64,000 nt of DNA from Allacma fusca. Its lineage: Eukaryota > Arthropoda > Collembola > Symphypleona > Sminthuridae. The stretch is from positions 25,234,001-25,298,000 of the forward strand of contig OX359246.1 of the NCBI GenBank assembly GCA_947179485.1, read 5' to 3'. Below the pieces are notes generated by a model. That model made no database searches, had not been told where the DNA came from, and saw only the letters and a list, made by a program, of their open reading frames with translations. Positions 12,141 to 26,088 of the stretch are shown piece after piece. The first letter of the stretch is position 1. Every line of letters begins with the position of its first letter. Position numbers and translations under genes: made by a program.

Positions 12141-15100
12141 GGTGACCGCATGAGGTGCAGGTAGCAGGGGAAATAGTGTCTCAATTTTTGATGATGACTT
12201 ATTCCGTCAAATTTTTTTTAAACAATAACTAACTGATTGATTTCCTAAATTTTAGCAGCGTCCCTCCTACACTGACCCTCCGAATTAGCCGAGATGGATT
12301 TATCAACTGATCATGACTATCGCAAATCTCCATCAAAGACTTTGGCGTCTTAATCCACGGACCTAATTCCCTATTTGACATTGATCTCCATCCTTACAGA
12401 CATCAACTCGTGCAATCCCCCGACCTTTTCCACTAATTTGGACCAACGGGAATATTCTAGTTTAATTTCCGAATCCTTCATTCCGACCAGCCCCATGTGA
12501 CTTTCGTATTGTTCCCATGCAAATTAATCCCTTTGAAATGAACTCAAGCCTCACACATCCCTATTTATCATGCCGTTGGAATTATGTATGCTCAATGCCC
12601 GCATTGTTCCCCATCGCTTGTATTTAATTCCTAAAAAAACATTGCGCTAACGTAAATGTCATTCCACCATGTTGCGTCAGGACATGTTAGCATGTGTTTG
12701 CAAAATACGTTTAAAATTACATTTTAATATGCATAGTTTATGTGGTTCATTTTAAAATATTAAGCAGAATATGACAATATTTATAAAAACATGTACTCTT
12801 TCCAAGGCATGCATAATAAATTATAGTTAAAGGACAAAATTGGACTTGAATCTCTCCCGGACCCAAGATCCGCTCCAAGGATAATCCTCTGTGACCTTCC
12901 GGGTTAAAAATAGCAAATGTAAAATGGTTCCAGGTACAGACACTCATGCCATAAAAAATGCCAAGTATTAATACATTCTTGTCCTTCTAATATTCCAAGT
13001 AAATGAGGTTACAGGGAAAGAAAATGCATTTTTTAAGAGTACAATGAAGCAAAAAATAAAAGTGGCGACAATTTTCCCAGCGTTATAAAGTACATTTACA
13101 TTACAGTGACGTTAGATGGACCACTGTGACAGACGTGATGGGAATCCCCTGCATGGCAGATTTTCTCCGAGTGTTTGATCTACTAATAAATATCTAATAA
13201 TTGTAAATTTTCAACACAAATTTATTTCAGCATGTAAAAGCCCTGATCTATATTTTTATAATCAGATGTGAGAGTAGTTCCACAGTAAATTATGTTTTTG
13301 TTGTTGCTGTAATATAACCTTGAAATTGAACACATTTATGATGTAAATTGATTTAATGTCACTCATAACTTTTTCCCTTTTGGCTCTGTAACGTGCTCTG
13401 ATTTCTAAAGCTTGGAGAATTAGTCAAAATTGTGTAAATTTGGTTTAGTAATTACTCGCTCTCTCTGTATGATTAAAGTATTGTGGACAAAATCCAAGGC
13501 TCAAGTTATTTTCATGAGACATGCACACAATCCACCCCAAACCAAATGAGTGCAGATTATGAGGGTTTCACTAATGGCAGTTTTACAAAAATAAAGCTGA
13601 AAAAATATGGGAGGCACGTAAATGAGTGGATTTGAGCTTTGCAGAGAGTGAGGTTCTCGCTTATGAAAATATAATTTTGTTACTCTCATTCGAAATCCAA
13701 ATAAGTATGCAAGTGTCAAAAACATTCACATCCATTTACTCCAGTGAGCCACTTCATTAAGACAGACAAAAGTAGATTATGTAGTCTTGAGTAAGGTATA
13801 AATATATGTCTCGAATGTCATGGCAAATTAGCATTAGCCGTCCATATTTTCCAAGGGTGTAGCTATTATGTGACTGACTGACAATGAGCAAAGTATATTT
13901 GGGCTCCTCCACAATCTCTATTTATGTAGTCACAACCTGGGTTTCTGACTACGCGCAATGTATTTTAACCTCATAATTATTTACTTTTGAGCCCCGTCAT
14001 TATTATTTAATGCAGCATAATTTCCTCGGGCTGGAAATAATTACTAATTGTTTTCCTTGATGAGCTTTCGAGCTACAAAATGATAACGGAAAGGTAAATA
14101 TAGTGTTTCAATTGAATCATGGTCATATGATAAGAAAAGGCAATTCTAATGGACCCGATCAACAATTTACTTGAAAAGTAATGTACAGTTTATAAGTTAC
14201 AAATGCTTGTTTTTTATTCGTTACTGTTGGAGGTAAAATTAATGGAATTCAGATGGTTTTCAAGTTTCGATAATCTGCGGCAAAGGACCTTATCGTTGTT
14301 GGTAAGGACTAAGGAGTGTGAATAGTATTAGAAATTAGAATTATTAGTTCCTTATTGAGTAAGTTGTACTCCTTTGAAGCCCAATGAAAGGGCGGTTTAA
14401 ATTTATCAGATTTTATTTTCATATGTGAGTAACGCTGAGAGTGAAGTTGTAGTTGTGTCAAATGGAGGCAGACAAGATATTAAACAGTATTAACCAGCAT
14501 TACGCAGCGATGGAGTAGCCGTGCTTATCTGAAACTGCCCAGTCATTGGTCATGAAAGTAAATCACATCTGAGTTATTACATGAAACTAATTTCTCCAGT
14601 GTTTATTACAACCAATGTATAGATTATAAACGAAAACAGCTAATTTTCCAGGGTGAGATTTACTAATAACAATATTTAACCCTGGTTTATTGAACTGAGT
14701 CTGAGTAATGTCGTTAACTAGACCCTCACTCGCGCTAACCTGTAGTAAATATAAATTACATCATAAACCCGTAAACTAGATTATACGACCCTGGTGGATT
14801 CGACACAACGTGAATGAATTTGGTGGGAATTTGTGTAACATTTTATGCTGCAAGCTTCAAGTTTCAGCTAACTCAGCTTGAATATGATCTACCAGTGAAT
14901 TATGACAGAAGATTAGTTTTCTAAATTACTGTGGCTGTAAATCCTTACAAAAAAATAACAAAAATTCCAGTCTCAGCGCCCAACAATTTGAGATAAACAT
15001 AAAACACCTTAAAAATAATTATTTTTATTGCGACTCTTTAAAGCAATTTAGGAACTGTGCTCACATTTGTGATTCAAAAGGTCGCAATTTTTCTCCTAGG

Positions 15101-17493
15101 TGGCTAATATTGGACTCAAATGAATCCCCATGAAAGTTACTACAACCATAGTGTTCGTACTAGTTTTAGTAAATACCGGGCCGTTCATGGAAAATGGCAC
15201 GTTTCGAAATCTCTCGTTCCCGCCACTTTCTCAATTGTGCTCTGGAAGCTGAATTTCTCCAACCTTGCTCCGGGTATCTTCAGGTCAAGTCCACAATTCT
15301 CAACGTACACACCTTTCAAATAGCTTTCTGGAAATCCTATAAAATTTCTTAAAAACAACCATCAAAACTTTGTCTGAAACAAATTATATGTGAGAATCAA
15401 AAAATTAAGAACATGATATTCTGGAAAAAAACACTGACAACTTGGCATTTTCGAACCCTGTGATCTCATATATTAACCCAGGGCAATGAAGTAAATTTAA
15501 TAAAATCTGGAAAAGAATTTGCTACAAACAGGGGGAACCAAATACTTCATAAATCAGTCCCTTATGGGAACCACAGGGGGGGGGACTGACAACTGATCAT
15601 GGTTAGACCCCAAATTGTAATCCGAAGTTAATTTAGCTACTCCTCGTACTCGAAAACTCTTAGAGAACTATTCATTTATGAACCATTTGCTGTGATGGAA
15701 TTCAGATGAAAACAATAACAATGCCACAGTTCCCTATGATTACTTTCAACTGCATCACAGGACAATGCTGGTTTCGTCCAAACCTAAGACGCATGCAATA
15801 AATTACAGCCTTGTAAATCCCTACCCCAGAGCCCTTGTACACTCCAAAGGTTTCGTGATCCTCAAAAGTACAAGTGACATTTTGTCCAGTTCTCCTCACG
15901 ATGGTCATTATAGCTTTATGCCCATATTCCAGTTCCAATCAATTATATTCCGTCAGAGTCTTAAACAATGAAGCATCTCCCAACCCGGATGTAATAAGTC
16001 ACAATAACAAACACCCATTGGAAAACAATGCTGCGAAAATGTGAAGTCAGTTCTCACTCGCTTCCTTGGAAAAGTCAAGAAAATATCCAATTGTCAATGG
16101 ACAATGGAATAATTTTTTAATTACATCAGACACGTTCACGATTATCCCTGAACAAATTCCTCAATAAAAAAAATCTATTTACGTAGTTTCTTTTTACACA
16201 GTTCTGTCTTAACATTTAAATATATCCCTTCACCTCCCACTACCCTACCATATAGCCATATAGCCATTCATTTACGGGGACGCCTGCACTATAAAAAAAA
16301 CTTGAACCCAAGGGTGTCCTGACCCATGCAATTAAATCGGTAGCATCAATCCAATGAAATCAATACTAATAAAAGCATTGGTAATGCTTGCGTGCAATGT
16401 TGCTCCAGATCCGATTTTTTTTTGTATCACTAATGTTCCTATATCTGCTCCCATGATTTCCATCCAGGAGACACGCAAGGCTTGATGTGGGAATGCTCCG
16501 CTCCATTCACTTGCACACAGAAACATTAACAACAACAAAAAAAGCCAAGTGTAATGACGTCAGTTCCGACTCTTGAGTATTCAAAGTAAACATAAGTAAC
16601 TCCATACTGGGCTGCTGGAACTTTTGACAAAAACATGATTTCTCTGTTATCATGATCAAAACTATTGATTTAGTATTTTTTCCTATGCCTTCTATAGATA
16701 CCCCACATATAGTATGAATATATATCGACAAATATTTAAGACCCTCTAATCATGCACATTAAAAAACCCGTCAGTAGGCATTTTTATCCCGAGCACACAT
16801 ACAGTATCCACTATACTGTACTCCAGCCTTGTAAAAACATGCCCACAAATAACATTTTTCCCCATGAAATGTATCAATACAAGACATTCCCTCCGCTGAC
16901 TAAATGACTGGTTACCTCGTATACATGAAAAGCGTCCTGGCGTGAAAGGGCCTGTCGTTGGTAATTACGTATGTATTTTTCCCCCCTGAGCCCAACAATA
17001 ATAATAAGCTCTGTGGGTGCAGGTGGTGCATGTGTAATGTCCATGCAAAATATTTGTGCATAAATGAATATTTCTCAGCATTCATATTTTCCGTTCCATG
17101 CAAAGTACTTTTATTATTACTGAACCATATCTCATTGCATGTGTACTGTGTATACCCTAATATTCTATATTGTATCTATAATTTAAGTGTACACAGTCCC
17201 ATAGATATAAATAAATGGTAATAAGTCTCCATTTGAGATTATTGGTACTTTTCCGTATTTACATGTCCGTGCATATTTATTTGCATGCATCACATTCCTA
17301 TCATATTGTACTCTACTCATGGCTAAATTATTTATATAATTCCCGCACGTGGAAAGTAGGACATAATCTTGATACGGGCCTGATTCTATGAGATATGATA
17401 AAATTATGAAATATAATGTACATATAGAGAGGCATCTTTGCTGTGATGAAGGAAGGGGTCTTTCTCATCTGTAATTTCTAATGTCCCTTGAAT

Positions 17494-17537
<44 letters not shown>

Positions 17538-20500
17538 TGCATGCAAGCCATTAGAGGATTTGAAAAGAGGGGAATCGACTCCTGTCACATCAAGTGAAGT
17601 TCTTCTGTACGGGATGGTCCCATTCCAACATATTTAAAGCCCTTATAGTTTCTGCTTTTATGTCATATTCTCCTCAACCTGTGTTCACTTGCTCAGATAG
17701 GATTTTCCTCATAACATAACTATATATGTACACTTGTACGTTCATGGGGCTTATGTGTCTGATTGTCCTGGGTGTCCTGGGTTGGGAAACCATGTGCTTT
17801 ACTAAATGTAATATTATTGCATGCTATCGTCTCTCCTCTCCCCAGTAATGGACTTACTTCCTCACGATACGCACTGGCCAGTTCCAAGAGCGTAGTTCCT
17901 GTGAGTGTGAATAAGCTCGAGCATTAAATCAACTTCTGATCGTAAAGTGTTCCTTCATATACAATCCCTGGGAATCTCAATTTCGAATACTGTATCTAGT
18001 TTGTAACTCCATAATAGTCATAATCACTGTCGACATGTGACACTCCTGGGACTTAATTGGATGGTGAGTGTGTAGTAAATACCTAGACAGAGATAAGCTC
18101 AGAAATACATTGTACACATTTATATTAAATACTACTGTAAGCTTCTGTAGGAGCATCCCGAGAAAAAAAAATCCAAAGACGCTGATATTTGCAAAGTTCT
18201 CTTACAAGATAAGGTTAGCATTCTCGTATATAGACGGGATGGACTCGAAATAGTTTTTGTTCCTCTAGAGCCCGTGCTCTTGTCAAGGAATGCATTTATA
18301 AAGAGAGTCTATTACAGTACAGCATTTGTCCAAATTACTGATACACAGTCATACATCTGAACGTGTACCCTTTTAATAGCAAGTACCATCCCATGGTCAG
18401 TGTATGTACAAGTAACTACTGTGTTCCAGACTCCACTGGGAAACATGCAATTTCCCCTGAAAAAACTTCACATCCTGGCCAAATGTTATTGTAAGAGCTG
18501 GGCCCTATGTGTTGTAGGGGAATGTCCAGGATCTACGGAAATCTCCTCATGATTTCCTACTATAGAGATTTTAGAGTGAAATTGCACTTAAATAGTGGGG
18601 TTTTAAAGCCCAATCAAAATCCAAGTATGCAGGGGTTAAAGGGATCTCAAAGGTAAGTTTCCAGTGAGCATAGTGACTCAGGGATTTGTGTTGTGTGTGG
18701 AGGAAAAACCTTATTTGGAGAAAAACAAATCTCAAGTGAGGAACTTCAGAAGGAGTGGAGAGTGTCAAGAGTCGTTAATTCCTAAGTGTTGAAGACTTTA
18801 CATATACATACATATGTATATGTACTTATCTACCCTTACTTTAAAAAAAACAACGGAGCTAATTCCAAGTGACATTTTACATAGCTATATACAAAATCCC
18901 TTGGATTTGATTTGCTCAATTGAACTTAACTTTTAAGCCCCTGCTCCAGCCCTGTACTTCAGAGGCTTTTGAATGGGCCCTATTGATACGGTATCAAGTG
19001 TGGAAATTGTTTTTGTATTTGTTATCATTGAGCGGATGGAAGTCTCATTTCATAAAATTTGTTGGACGTCACATACATATCTATAATGATTACTCTGACT
19101 GCACTATTACAAAAACTATAACAATTTAACTTCCAAGAAATTTAGAAGTTGTACTGAATCCAGGATTAATTCTCATATTAACAAGGGTTTTGACATAAGA
19201 AAGTAAAACAGATAATTTGTGGGTGACGGCTTCCTATATACGAAGCAATCCATGGCTTACAATCAGTAAATACATTCGTACATCCGGTGGGGGGGAGGTT
19301 TCCTTTTATATCCACACATGTGTTGTGCCTATTAAGAATTTACTCCTCCACGTGGGATTTACAGGTATGTACGTACATATAATTATGTACTTGCATAATT
19401 ATATATGTACATGATTAGCCCTTCCATGAGCTGATTAATGCCCCGGCATGATTATTCTTGAGCGGGACTAAATTCATCTCTAAGCTTCAGTTAAGGAGTT
19501 CTTTACAAAAAATTGTGAAGCTTGTAATCATAAATCTTGGAGAGTAATATTGTCCCCATCCAATATAAAATTAATAGACTTCAGCTTGACTCATTCCAGC
19601 CAGTAAACAGTTGAGATCTTGAAAAGCTACCCGAAAGTTTTTGCTACTAAGATTTTAAAAACAGTAGATAGAGCAAAATATTATTCATTCCAAAACTCAT
19701 GTCAGTTTTGAGCAACCGTCCTAATTGTTTTCAAGTGTAGGTGTTAAATACAGCACTGTCATTGTTTAGAGTGTTCTTCGAGGACTTTTGTTAGGGGACC
19801 AAAAATGTGTACACATGAGGTTCGTTTTTGTAATCTACCTCTTATGTATATACTTTCCTTACGGAACATTAAGTCCGTGAAGGAGCGGAATTAAATTTCA
19901 AGGTGCCTCTAAAACTAATCGTAAGACAAACACGACACAGAGATCTCACCTCATAGTTAGAGGAGTCTATATGTACGTAGTACAGGAGTGACTATGTGTG
20001 GATACCTGTAACTATTTAGGGCTTGTACGACATTTCCATGTGCTTAGGCTTAGGGGTTTTTGTTCCTGTAGAAATATCCGACGAGCATAAGTGCAGTCAT
20101 AAAATGTATATGTATATACTTGAGTTGTGGGCATAAAAACTGTTTTTTTGATGTTTGGAGTCCTCCATACAATAGTAGAATATTTTCCCCGTGGTTTTCC
20201 CTCCTTTCATGCAAATTGTACAATTAGTGCTCAAATACTGACGTGATGAGACATGTGGGCTTCAGAGATATAGGGAGACTTGGCTGTGAGTTATTATCAA
20301 CTCAAAAGTTTACTTAACAAAAGGAAGTCTGTAGTTCCTGAGTAATTATCTGGGAAGTCCTTGTATGAGAAGCCTATAGCATTTTTCCTAAACCCAAGGA
20401 TAATTGAGGAGTCTTTCGGTAAGAAAGTTAAATATTCATTTCTCGGCTATGCCTGGTGTGTACGTTTTACGTATATGTACAGATAAATGTGAATATGAAT

Positions 20501-21917
20501 GGCATATTCCTCCACACTAAAGACTCACGTCCTATGGGATGGTTTTTTTTGGGGGGACACAATGGAAAGGAAAAATAATATTGACATGCTCATTTTTTTC
20601 TTTTGCTATGGGGCAAAAACTTACGTATGAAGTTATCATTTTAGGACAGAGCAGCATATTGGGACATGAGTTCCTCCGTACTTTTCGCATGTTCCCCAAA
20701 GTCCAGTCCCACCCTCTCAAAAGAGGCACAATAATTTGTAAATAAAGGACTTTTTTTTAATCAACACACTGGTCATGTAGAAGGCGCCTGAAGGCATTGC
20801 ATGTCATCCTTTAACATTCTTAAGACTTATTCGCCTGTGTCCATGAAGTTGTGCGATATTTTTCGTCATATACATACCTATTATTACTGGTATGAAAAAA
20901 ATATATACAGAATGAACACATCCATATCTACACTATAATCTATGAGAGAAGGTAAAAGCCCCTAAAAACTTTTGTATTGTATCTATTGGATACACAAACC
21001 TGACATGCGAATGGGCTGGACTGGAGCCAAATGGACAGTAGGGAAATATTTTATTGTCGGGATAAATGGAAATATCTTTTTATCCATTTGGGGGAGAAAA
21101 CCGAATGTAATAGTTAAATTGAAGCTTTTTCGGGTCCCTGCGAAGCAACTTTATTTCCTTGTTAAACTGTTCAAAATCCTAAGTATATAAGCACATAAAG
21201 CGTAGCAGTAGATACAAATTGTACTGTATACAATAACTCACGACCTGGATGTACTTTTTACATATGTATATTTTGAACCACGTATGATGAAGTCAATTTA
21301 TAATGTACTGAAACAATATTCAAAAGAATGTAAATATTCGATGGGTATGATTTGTCTTTCCATACTATGATGTAAATAAGGATTGCTTCAAATATTGTCG
21401 TCCTCGTAACTGAATCTCTTCACTTCATCGAATGATAACAAATGATGTATAGGATTTTTAATGGCTCTTGTTATGACAGAGAACCTTTTTACCTATACCA
21501 AAATGAATGTCTTCTTCAAAACCAAATACAACAATAATCGTTATTTTTTATTTTATTTTTCTTACAATTCGTATACTAACTAAATATTTCAAGATTCGAA
21601 TTTTTCCTATTCTTTGTTTTATACATCAAGAAATAATGTAATGAATCGGTGCAGGTTGTAAGGGCCAAGGCCAAATCGACCAATAAATTATCTATCTATC
21701 TACTGTATACAATAGAAAGTAATAGAATCATTTAATGTTTTTTTTTCGGTGAAGAAATCATGAGGAGGGGGGAAATTGGAGCTTATGGAATGTCCAGTTG
21801 AAATGATTGGTGGCGAAGACCCAATCATTCTTCAGTAGATACTAATTTCCAGAATTTGTTTGAAAAAAAAAACCTGAGCCGTCCACTCCTCTGGAGCCAA
21901 AGGAAGAATAACAAGTG
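12141..21917. other. 9.8-kb stretch with no recognisable gene
   Basis: No open frame here shows a known motif or pairs with splice sites into a longer product. It should contain the upstream region of SLC26 (right of 12140) and of the fucosyltransferase (left of 21918), perhaps with untranslated leader exons. It has simple repeats (a CT run at 17496-17534, G runs near 15577 and 19285) and a self-complementary AT stretch near 19370-19415. Short frames such as 15702-15938 (-) look like chance. Confidence 0.6.
17496..17534. repeat. (CT)n microsatellite
   Basis: An uninterrupted CT dinucleotide run of about 39 bp. Confidence 0.97.
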
Positions 21918-23794
21918 ATGAGTAAACAACAGCGCCAAATTTCTATCTGCGGCCTCCTTCGATGGATTTTTTCTTGTGCGTCCAATCACAACAGACGAAG
22001 CTATATCATTGGACTCACATTTGTTTGCTATGCACTAGGAATTTTTTATACATTCACAGCTATTTTTCATAATGATAGTCATCCGGTCAAAGAAATTGAG
22101 TCCGTGTCATCGAGGACGTTCCTGGACTGGAGGAACTTCAAATTTCAAGTGAGACTTTGTTAGTAGGCTCTTCTTAATTTATTTCTGAATAATATTAATT
22201 GGATTTTGTAATAAAATATGGACGAGTTTGAAATGATCACATATTTGTTTAAACATTATACAGAGCAATGCCAACTTAAAGAAAGTATTATTTTGGACGC
22301 CTTTCTACAAGGACAGTGGTTTGTCTTATTACTGCATCGGACCTGACAGCTTAAAGGAGTGTCCGCACTCAAGATGTGAGTTTACAGATGATAAATCCAA
22401 GCTGATGTCAAGTGATGCTGTGATCTTTCATGGGAGGGACCTCACGGGCTCGCAGAAGTAAAATATTTACAAAGTGTTTCGAATCTCTGACTATATGTAA
22501 TATTGCAACATTGACGTCACGTATGCAAATATGATATTTACACATGACATATTTGTTATTTGCAGGGTTAGCGGCTACGAGGACACTTACATTGAGATGC
22601 CAAAGTTGAGGGCGTACAATCAACTCTGGATTTTTCTAATGTTCGAAGCACCGGTTCACACTTGGATCAATCTCGGCCCCTTTGACAAAGTTTTCAACAT
22701 GACCATGACTTACCGTCCTGACTCCGACATTCACATCCCGTACGGTCGTGTTTTGCCTCTGAGGCCTGGTGAACCTTTCCCTCGTCCCAGAATAAATAGT
22801 ACAAAGTAACCCCCAAATTTTGTTTAATCACAATACTCCTACAAAGCTCATTGACCTGGAAGACTATTGAAGTGCAAGTTATAAAAAGTGCGAAAAAAAA
22901 AACGTTTTTTAAAAACTGAATTTTGTCTGGTATGTTTTCAGTGAAAAAGGCCTCGTCGCATGGTCCGTCTCAAACTGTTACAAAACTCCTAGTCGAAGGA
23001 ACGAAGTGGTCCACGAACTTCACAAGTACATCCCCATCGATATCTACGGGGACTGTGGGAGCAAACATTGTACCCCTTACAAAGGTCTCTGTGCCTCTGT
23101 CTTGGAGTGTCACCAGTTCCTGGCCAAACAATACAAATTTTACCTTGCCTTTGAGAACTCCCTGTGTGAGAATTACATCACGGAGAAATTCTTCGACTCG
23201 CTGTACGTCGGGATGGTCCCAGTGGTCTACGGCTATGGGGACTATGCTCAAGTGGCTCCGAAAGGGTCCTACATCGATGCGACAGTATTCCCGAGTATGA
23301 AGGCCTTGGCCGAGTACTTACGCTTTTTGGATAGGAACCCCGCAGAGTACCAGAAATACTTCAAATGGAGGGAGAGCTTCCGAGTGGACGTCAACTACTT
23401 TGACCAGGCCTGGTGCTCCCTGTGTACAAAACTCTGGACCAGTAGTATTGGTAGTAGCAGTAGTAAAGGCAATGGCCAGAGTGAGTCCGTCCCAAGGAGC
23501 AATTATCAAATGCAGAATTTGTCCAGCTGGTGGTTTCATAGGAGCCGGAACGAGAGCACTGGGAAAATTGAGAATGTCTGTGTGGACCCAACGAGATTAG
23601 TCAAATGGGACCGGACCATGTTCTCCTTCTATGGATTTGTGTACTATCCCAATTATACTGTCAAATTGGTTCTTTTCTATGGAATGTGCGTGGCTTGCCT
23701 TTGCATGATGGTCCTCTACTCTTGCAAATACTGCAGGCAAAGGCGGGTACTGGCCAGAGTGAAGACTAATTGTAAGAATAACAATCAGTTTTGA
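21918..23794 (+). CDS. Alpha-1,3-fucosyltransferase (GT10) with extra C-terminal membrane segment
   Basis: Four exons (21918-22148, 22264-22457, 22566-22805, 22942-23794) give 505 residues. Residues 28-50 are a signal anchor typical of a type II Golgi enzyme. GT10 hallmarks follow: VLFWTPFY at the start of the catalytic domain, FMFEAPVHTW-like sequence (LMFEAPVH), NMTMTYRPDSDI, then VAWSVSNC, IDIYGDCG and the donor-binding motif FENSLCENYITEKFF (292-306). The family transfers fucose from GDP-fucose to GlcNAc, for example on N-glycan cores. Oddly, the protein does not stop after the catalytic domain. A Ser/Gly-rich linker (after TSSIGSSSSKG), a further Cys/Trp region, and a second strongly hydrophobic segment at about 463-484 followed by a basic tail extend it. 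Catalytic assignment is firm; the acceptor is not known. The ATG at 21918 is the first in frame after the leader. Confidence 0.93.
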
Positions 23795-25665
23795 TTTTGG
23801 GAAGGATTTTTAACAGTAAAACTGCTATTCTGAGTCCGCTATTATTTTGTATTTATTTTCTACATACATAGTTGTTATCAAGCCGAGTAGCATTTACATA
23901 CTTGTAATTGATTATAATGTATAGTTACTAATTGCAAGAGGGGATTACTGCAAAGAGCTTTAATGTATTTAAGATGTGAAATTATGATCATGTACAATTT
24001 TTTACCAATGTGTAATTTTTACTGTCAATATACTTACCATTTAGAAGAAAGCTTTTAGTTTCCAAGCTGATTGTTAGACCGAGATATGAACTTGGGAGGA
24101 ATTATAGTATTAATTGAAAGTATATACGGAGTAAACAAAAAATTACAAGCTGATATATTTATCATGATAGTGTAAGATATGGATGGATCTTTTCTTTACA
24201 TCACGAAAGGCTGCCCACAGATATCACGACACATAATAATTGGTGTTCACGTTTTTTTTTCTCCTATATACAATATGCACCTGTCATAATTCATAATCAT
24301 AATAGTTATTTTTTCAAACCTACTCCCTGTTTTGATATTTAAAAAAAAAATAAGAATGATGGATCTCAGGATTTTTAACTGTTCGTAGATTATACATGTT
24401 TGAACGTATAAGCTGTTTCGGCTACAGGTGTATACATGCATGTACGTCATGTGTGAAAATATTACCAATGAAATGAAAAATATGATTATTATTTTCCTTA
24501 TTGGTAACTAATATGTACGCATGGTAATACTATAGCGACATAATGGTTCTAAGCGCGTTGCTCGTAAATGGGCTTTAAGAAAACAGTATTTGAGAAAAAG
24601 ATGAATTTCAAAAAATGAAGTCCTTGAAAAAATTATTTTTCTACACGGATATTTTTTTTTGAAAAAATATGAGACTATAGTGACTAGTATGGATTTTTTA
24701 GATCCTTATTCTATGGTTAATAATTATTTGTAAGATAATATAATAATATAAATATATGCATTATTTTACTCAGGAAAAAGATTTTATTTTGTTATTCTTG
24801 AGGGAGTTTTTTTCCTCACGCTGTAATTTTTGTATTCACAATAATTAATAATTCGCAAATTATGAAGTTCACTCACTCATCCTATAACCCTTTTGCGAAT
24901 AATTATTTATAAATCAATATTTTTAATGCTCAGTAAGTTAAGTACAGTGCATATATTAGTGCATCAAAATATCAATGATTGCAAAACAAATTCGTTTGTG
25001 TTTGTTGCTGCTAAAAACAACTGGACTGGAGCCTGGAACCCTTCAATCCTAGAGAGATTCTTCCTTGTTGGCCCTAAATCATACTGAATGAGCTTTATTA
25101 GAAATTATATAATTAATACCTTTAAATTAAATGATTAAAAAAATTAATAAGTAATCCAAAGGTCATATTACTAAATTCTAAGATTTCATCTCAAAGTCAA
25201 ATCAACGTCTTTGACCAGCTCATCAGACTAAGACATAATAGTTATTCCAGAATATCCTTCAAAGCTTTGGATACAATTTTGGTGTCACTTGATTTGTCCA
25301 GCCCTTATTGGAAATTCCATCATAGTTAATGTAAGTGCTTGATATGAAGTTTGAATTGAAGTGACGAATGTGACATGTACATAGACATAAAATATAGAAG
25401 TCAGAAATGAAGTAATTTACTTTGGTTAGTTTGCAATAATTATTTTGCTTCTAAAGAAAACATCCTGTTCATAAGCTCTTTTGGGTAGAGTGTATGTATA
25501 ATGGTGTACTGTACCGGCTTTTTAAACGTCTGAAAAATCCGCGTTTGAAAAGTCGTTTAATAATCTCTGGATAAACCTCCAAACCAAAATCCATTAACAA
25601 TTAACGAAAGCTTTTATTGACTCCGCAGATAATATCTTTTAGCTTCGAGGCGAATTTCGAACAAA
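23795..25665. other. Non-coding stretch between fucosyltransferase and small membrane protein gene
   Basis: It presumably contains the fucosyltransferase 3' UTR and the promoter of the next gene. It is AT-rich with poly-A/T runs. I see no gene or structured repeat. Confidence 0.6.
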
Positions 25666-26034
25666 ATGTCTGACGGCGTCACTTGTTCCCCCACAATGGC
25701 CAGCAAGCCAGAGGAATTCGTTCAATATGCCTTGCTACTCATTTGGGACGTCTTTCGGTCCATGATTAGGCTCGGCTCGAAAGTCACCATATTAGCATTG
25801 AATGAGAGGCTGCCGGAGGAAATTGCAACGATGCTTTCGTATTTCACGGGTTTACTGTTTGCCATTCTGGTAACGTTTCTTAGCCTCAATATCCTGTCGG
25901 TGATCGTGATGACCTTCTTCAATTTCTTAATTTATCCTTCGTTGGTGGTGCTCCTTGCCCTGGTACTCATCAAAGTTCATAGCACCTGTGGAGGGGAAGG
26001 CCTTTTTGGATTGGGACCAGGAAGATGCTCATAG
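25666..26034 (+). CDS. Small uncharacterised membrane protein, single exon
   Basis: A 122-residue uninterrupted frame, clearly richer in GC than its flanks, with a good start context (acaaaATGt) and an AATAAA 49 bases past the stop. Residues 1-58 form a soluble part with predicted helices. A nearly continuous hydrophobic stretch from about 60 to 107 is long enough for two membrane passes. The C-terminus is a short Gly/Cys tail (CGGEGLFGLGPGRC). I do not recognise the family. The hydrophobic hairpin with cytosolic ends could suit an ER- or lipid-droplet-shaping protein, but that is only a structural guess. Composition, length and the poly(A) signal support a real gene. Confidence 0.68.
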   Translation: MSDGVTCSPTMASKPEEFVQYALLLIWDVFRSMIRLGSKVTILALNERLPEEIATMLSYFTGLLFAILVTFLSLNILSVIVMTFFNFLIYPSLVVLLALVLIKVHSTCGGEGLFGLGPGRCS

Positions 26035-26082
26035 CTTCATGATTTCATCGTATTTGTACTTACATGGTAGATTTCACTAATG

Positions 26083-26088
26083 AATAAA
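26083..26088 (+). terminator. Poly(A) signal AATAAA after the small membrane protein gene
   Basis: AATAAA at a typical distance from the stop codon at 26034. Confidence 0.6.

Noticed and set aside
15702..15938. 78-residue minus-strand frame in the 9.8-kb gene-free stretch
   Set aside because: Overlaps an equally long plus-strand frame, has no motif, and its composition matches flanking non-coding DNA.
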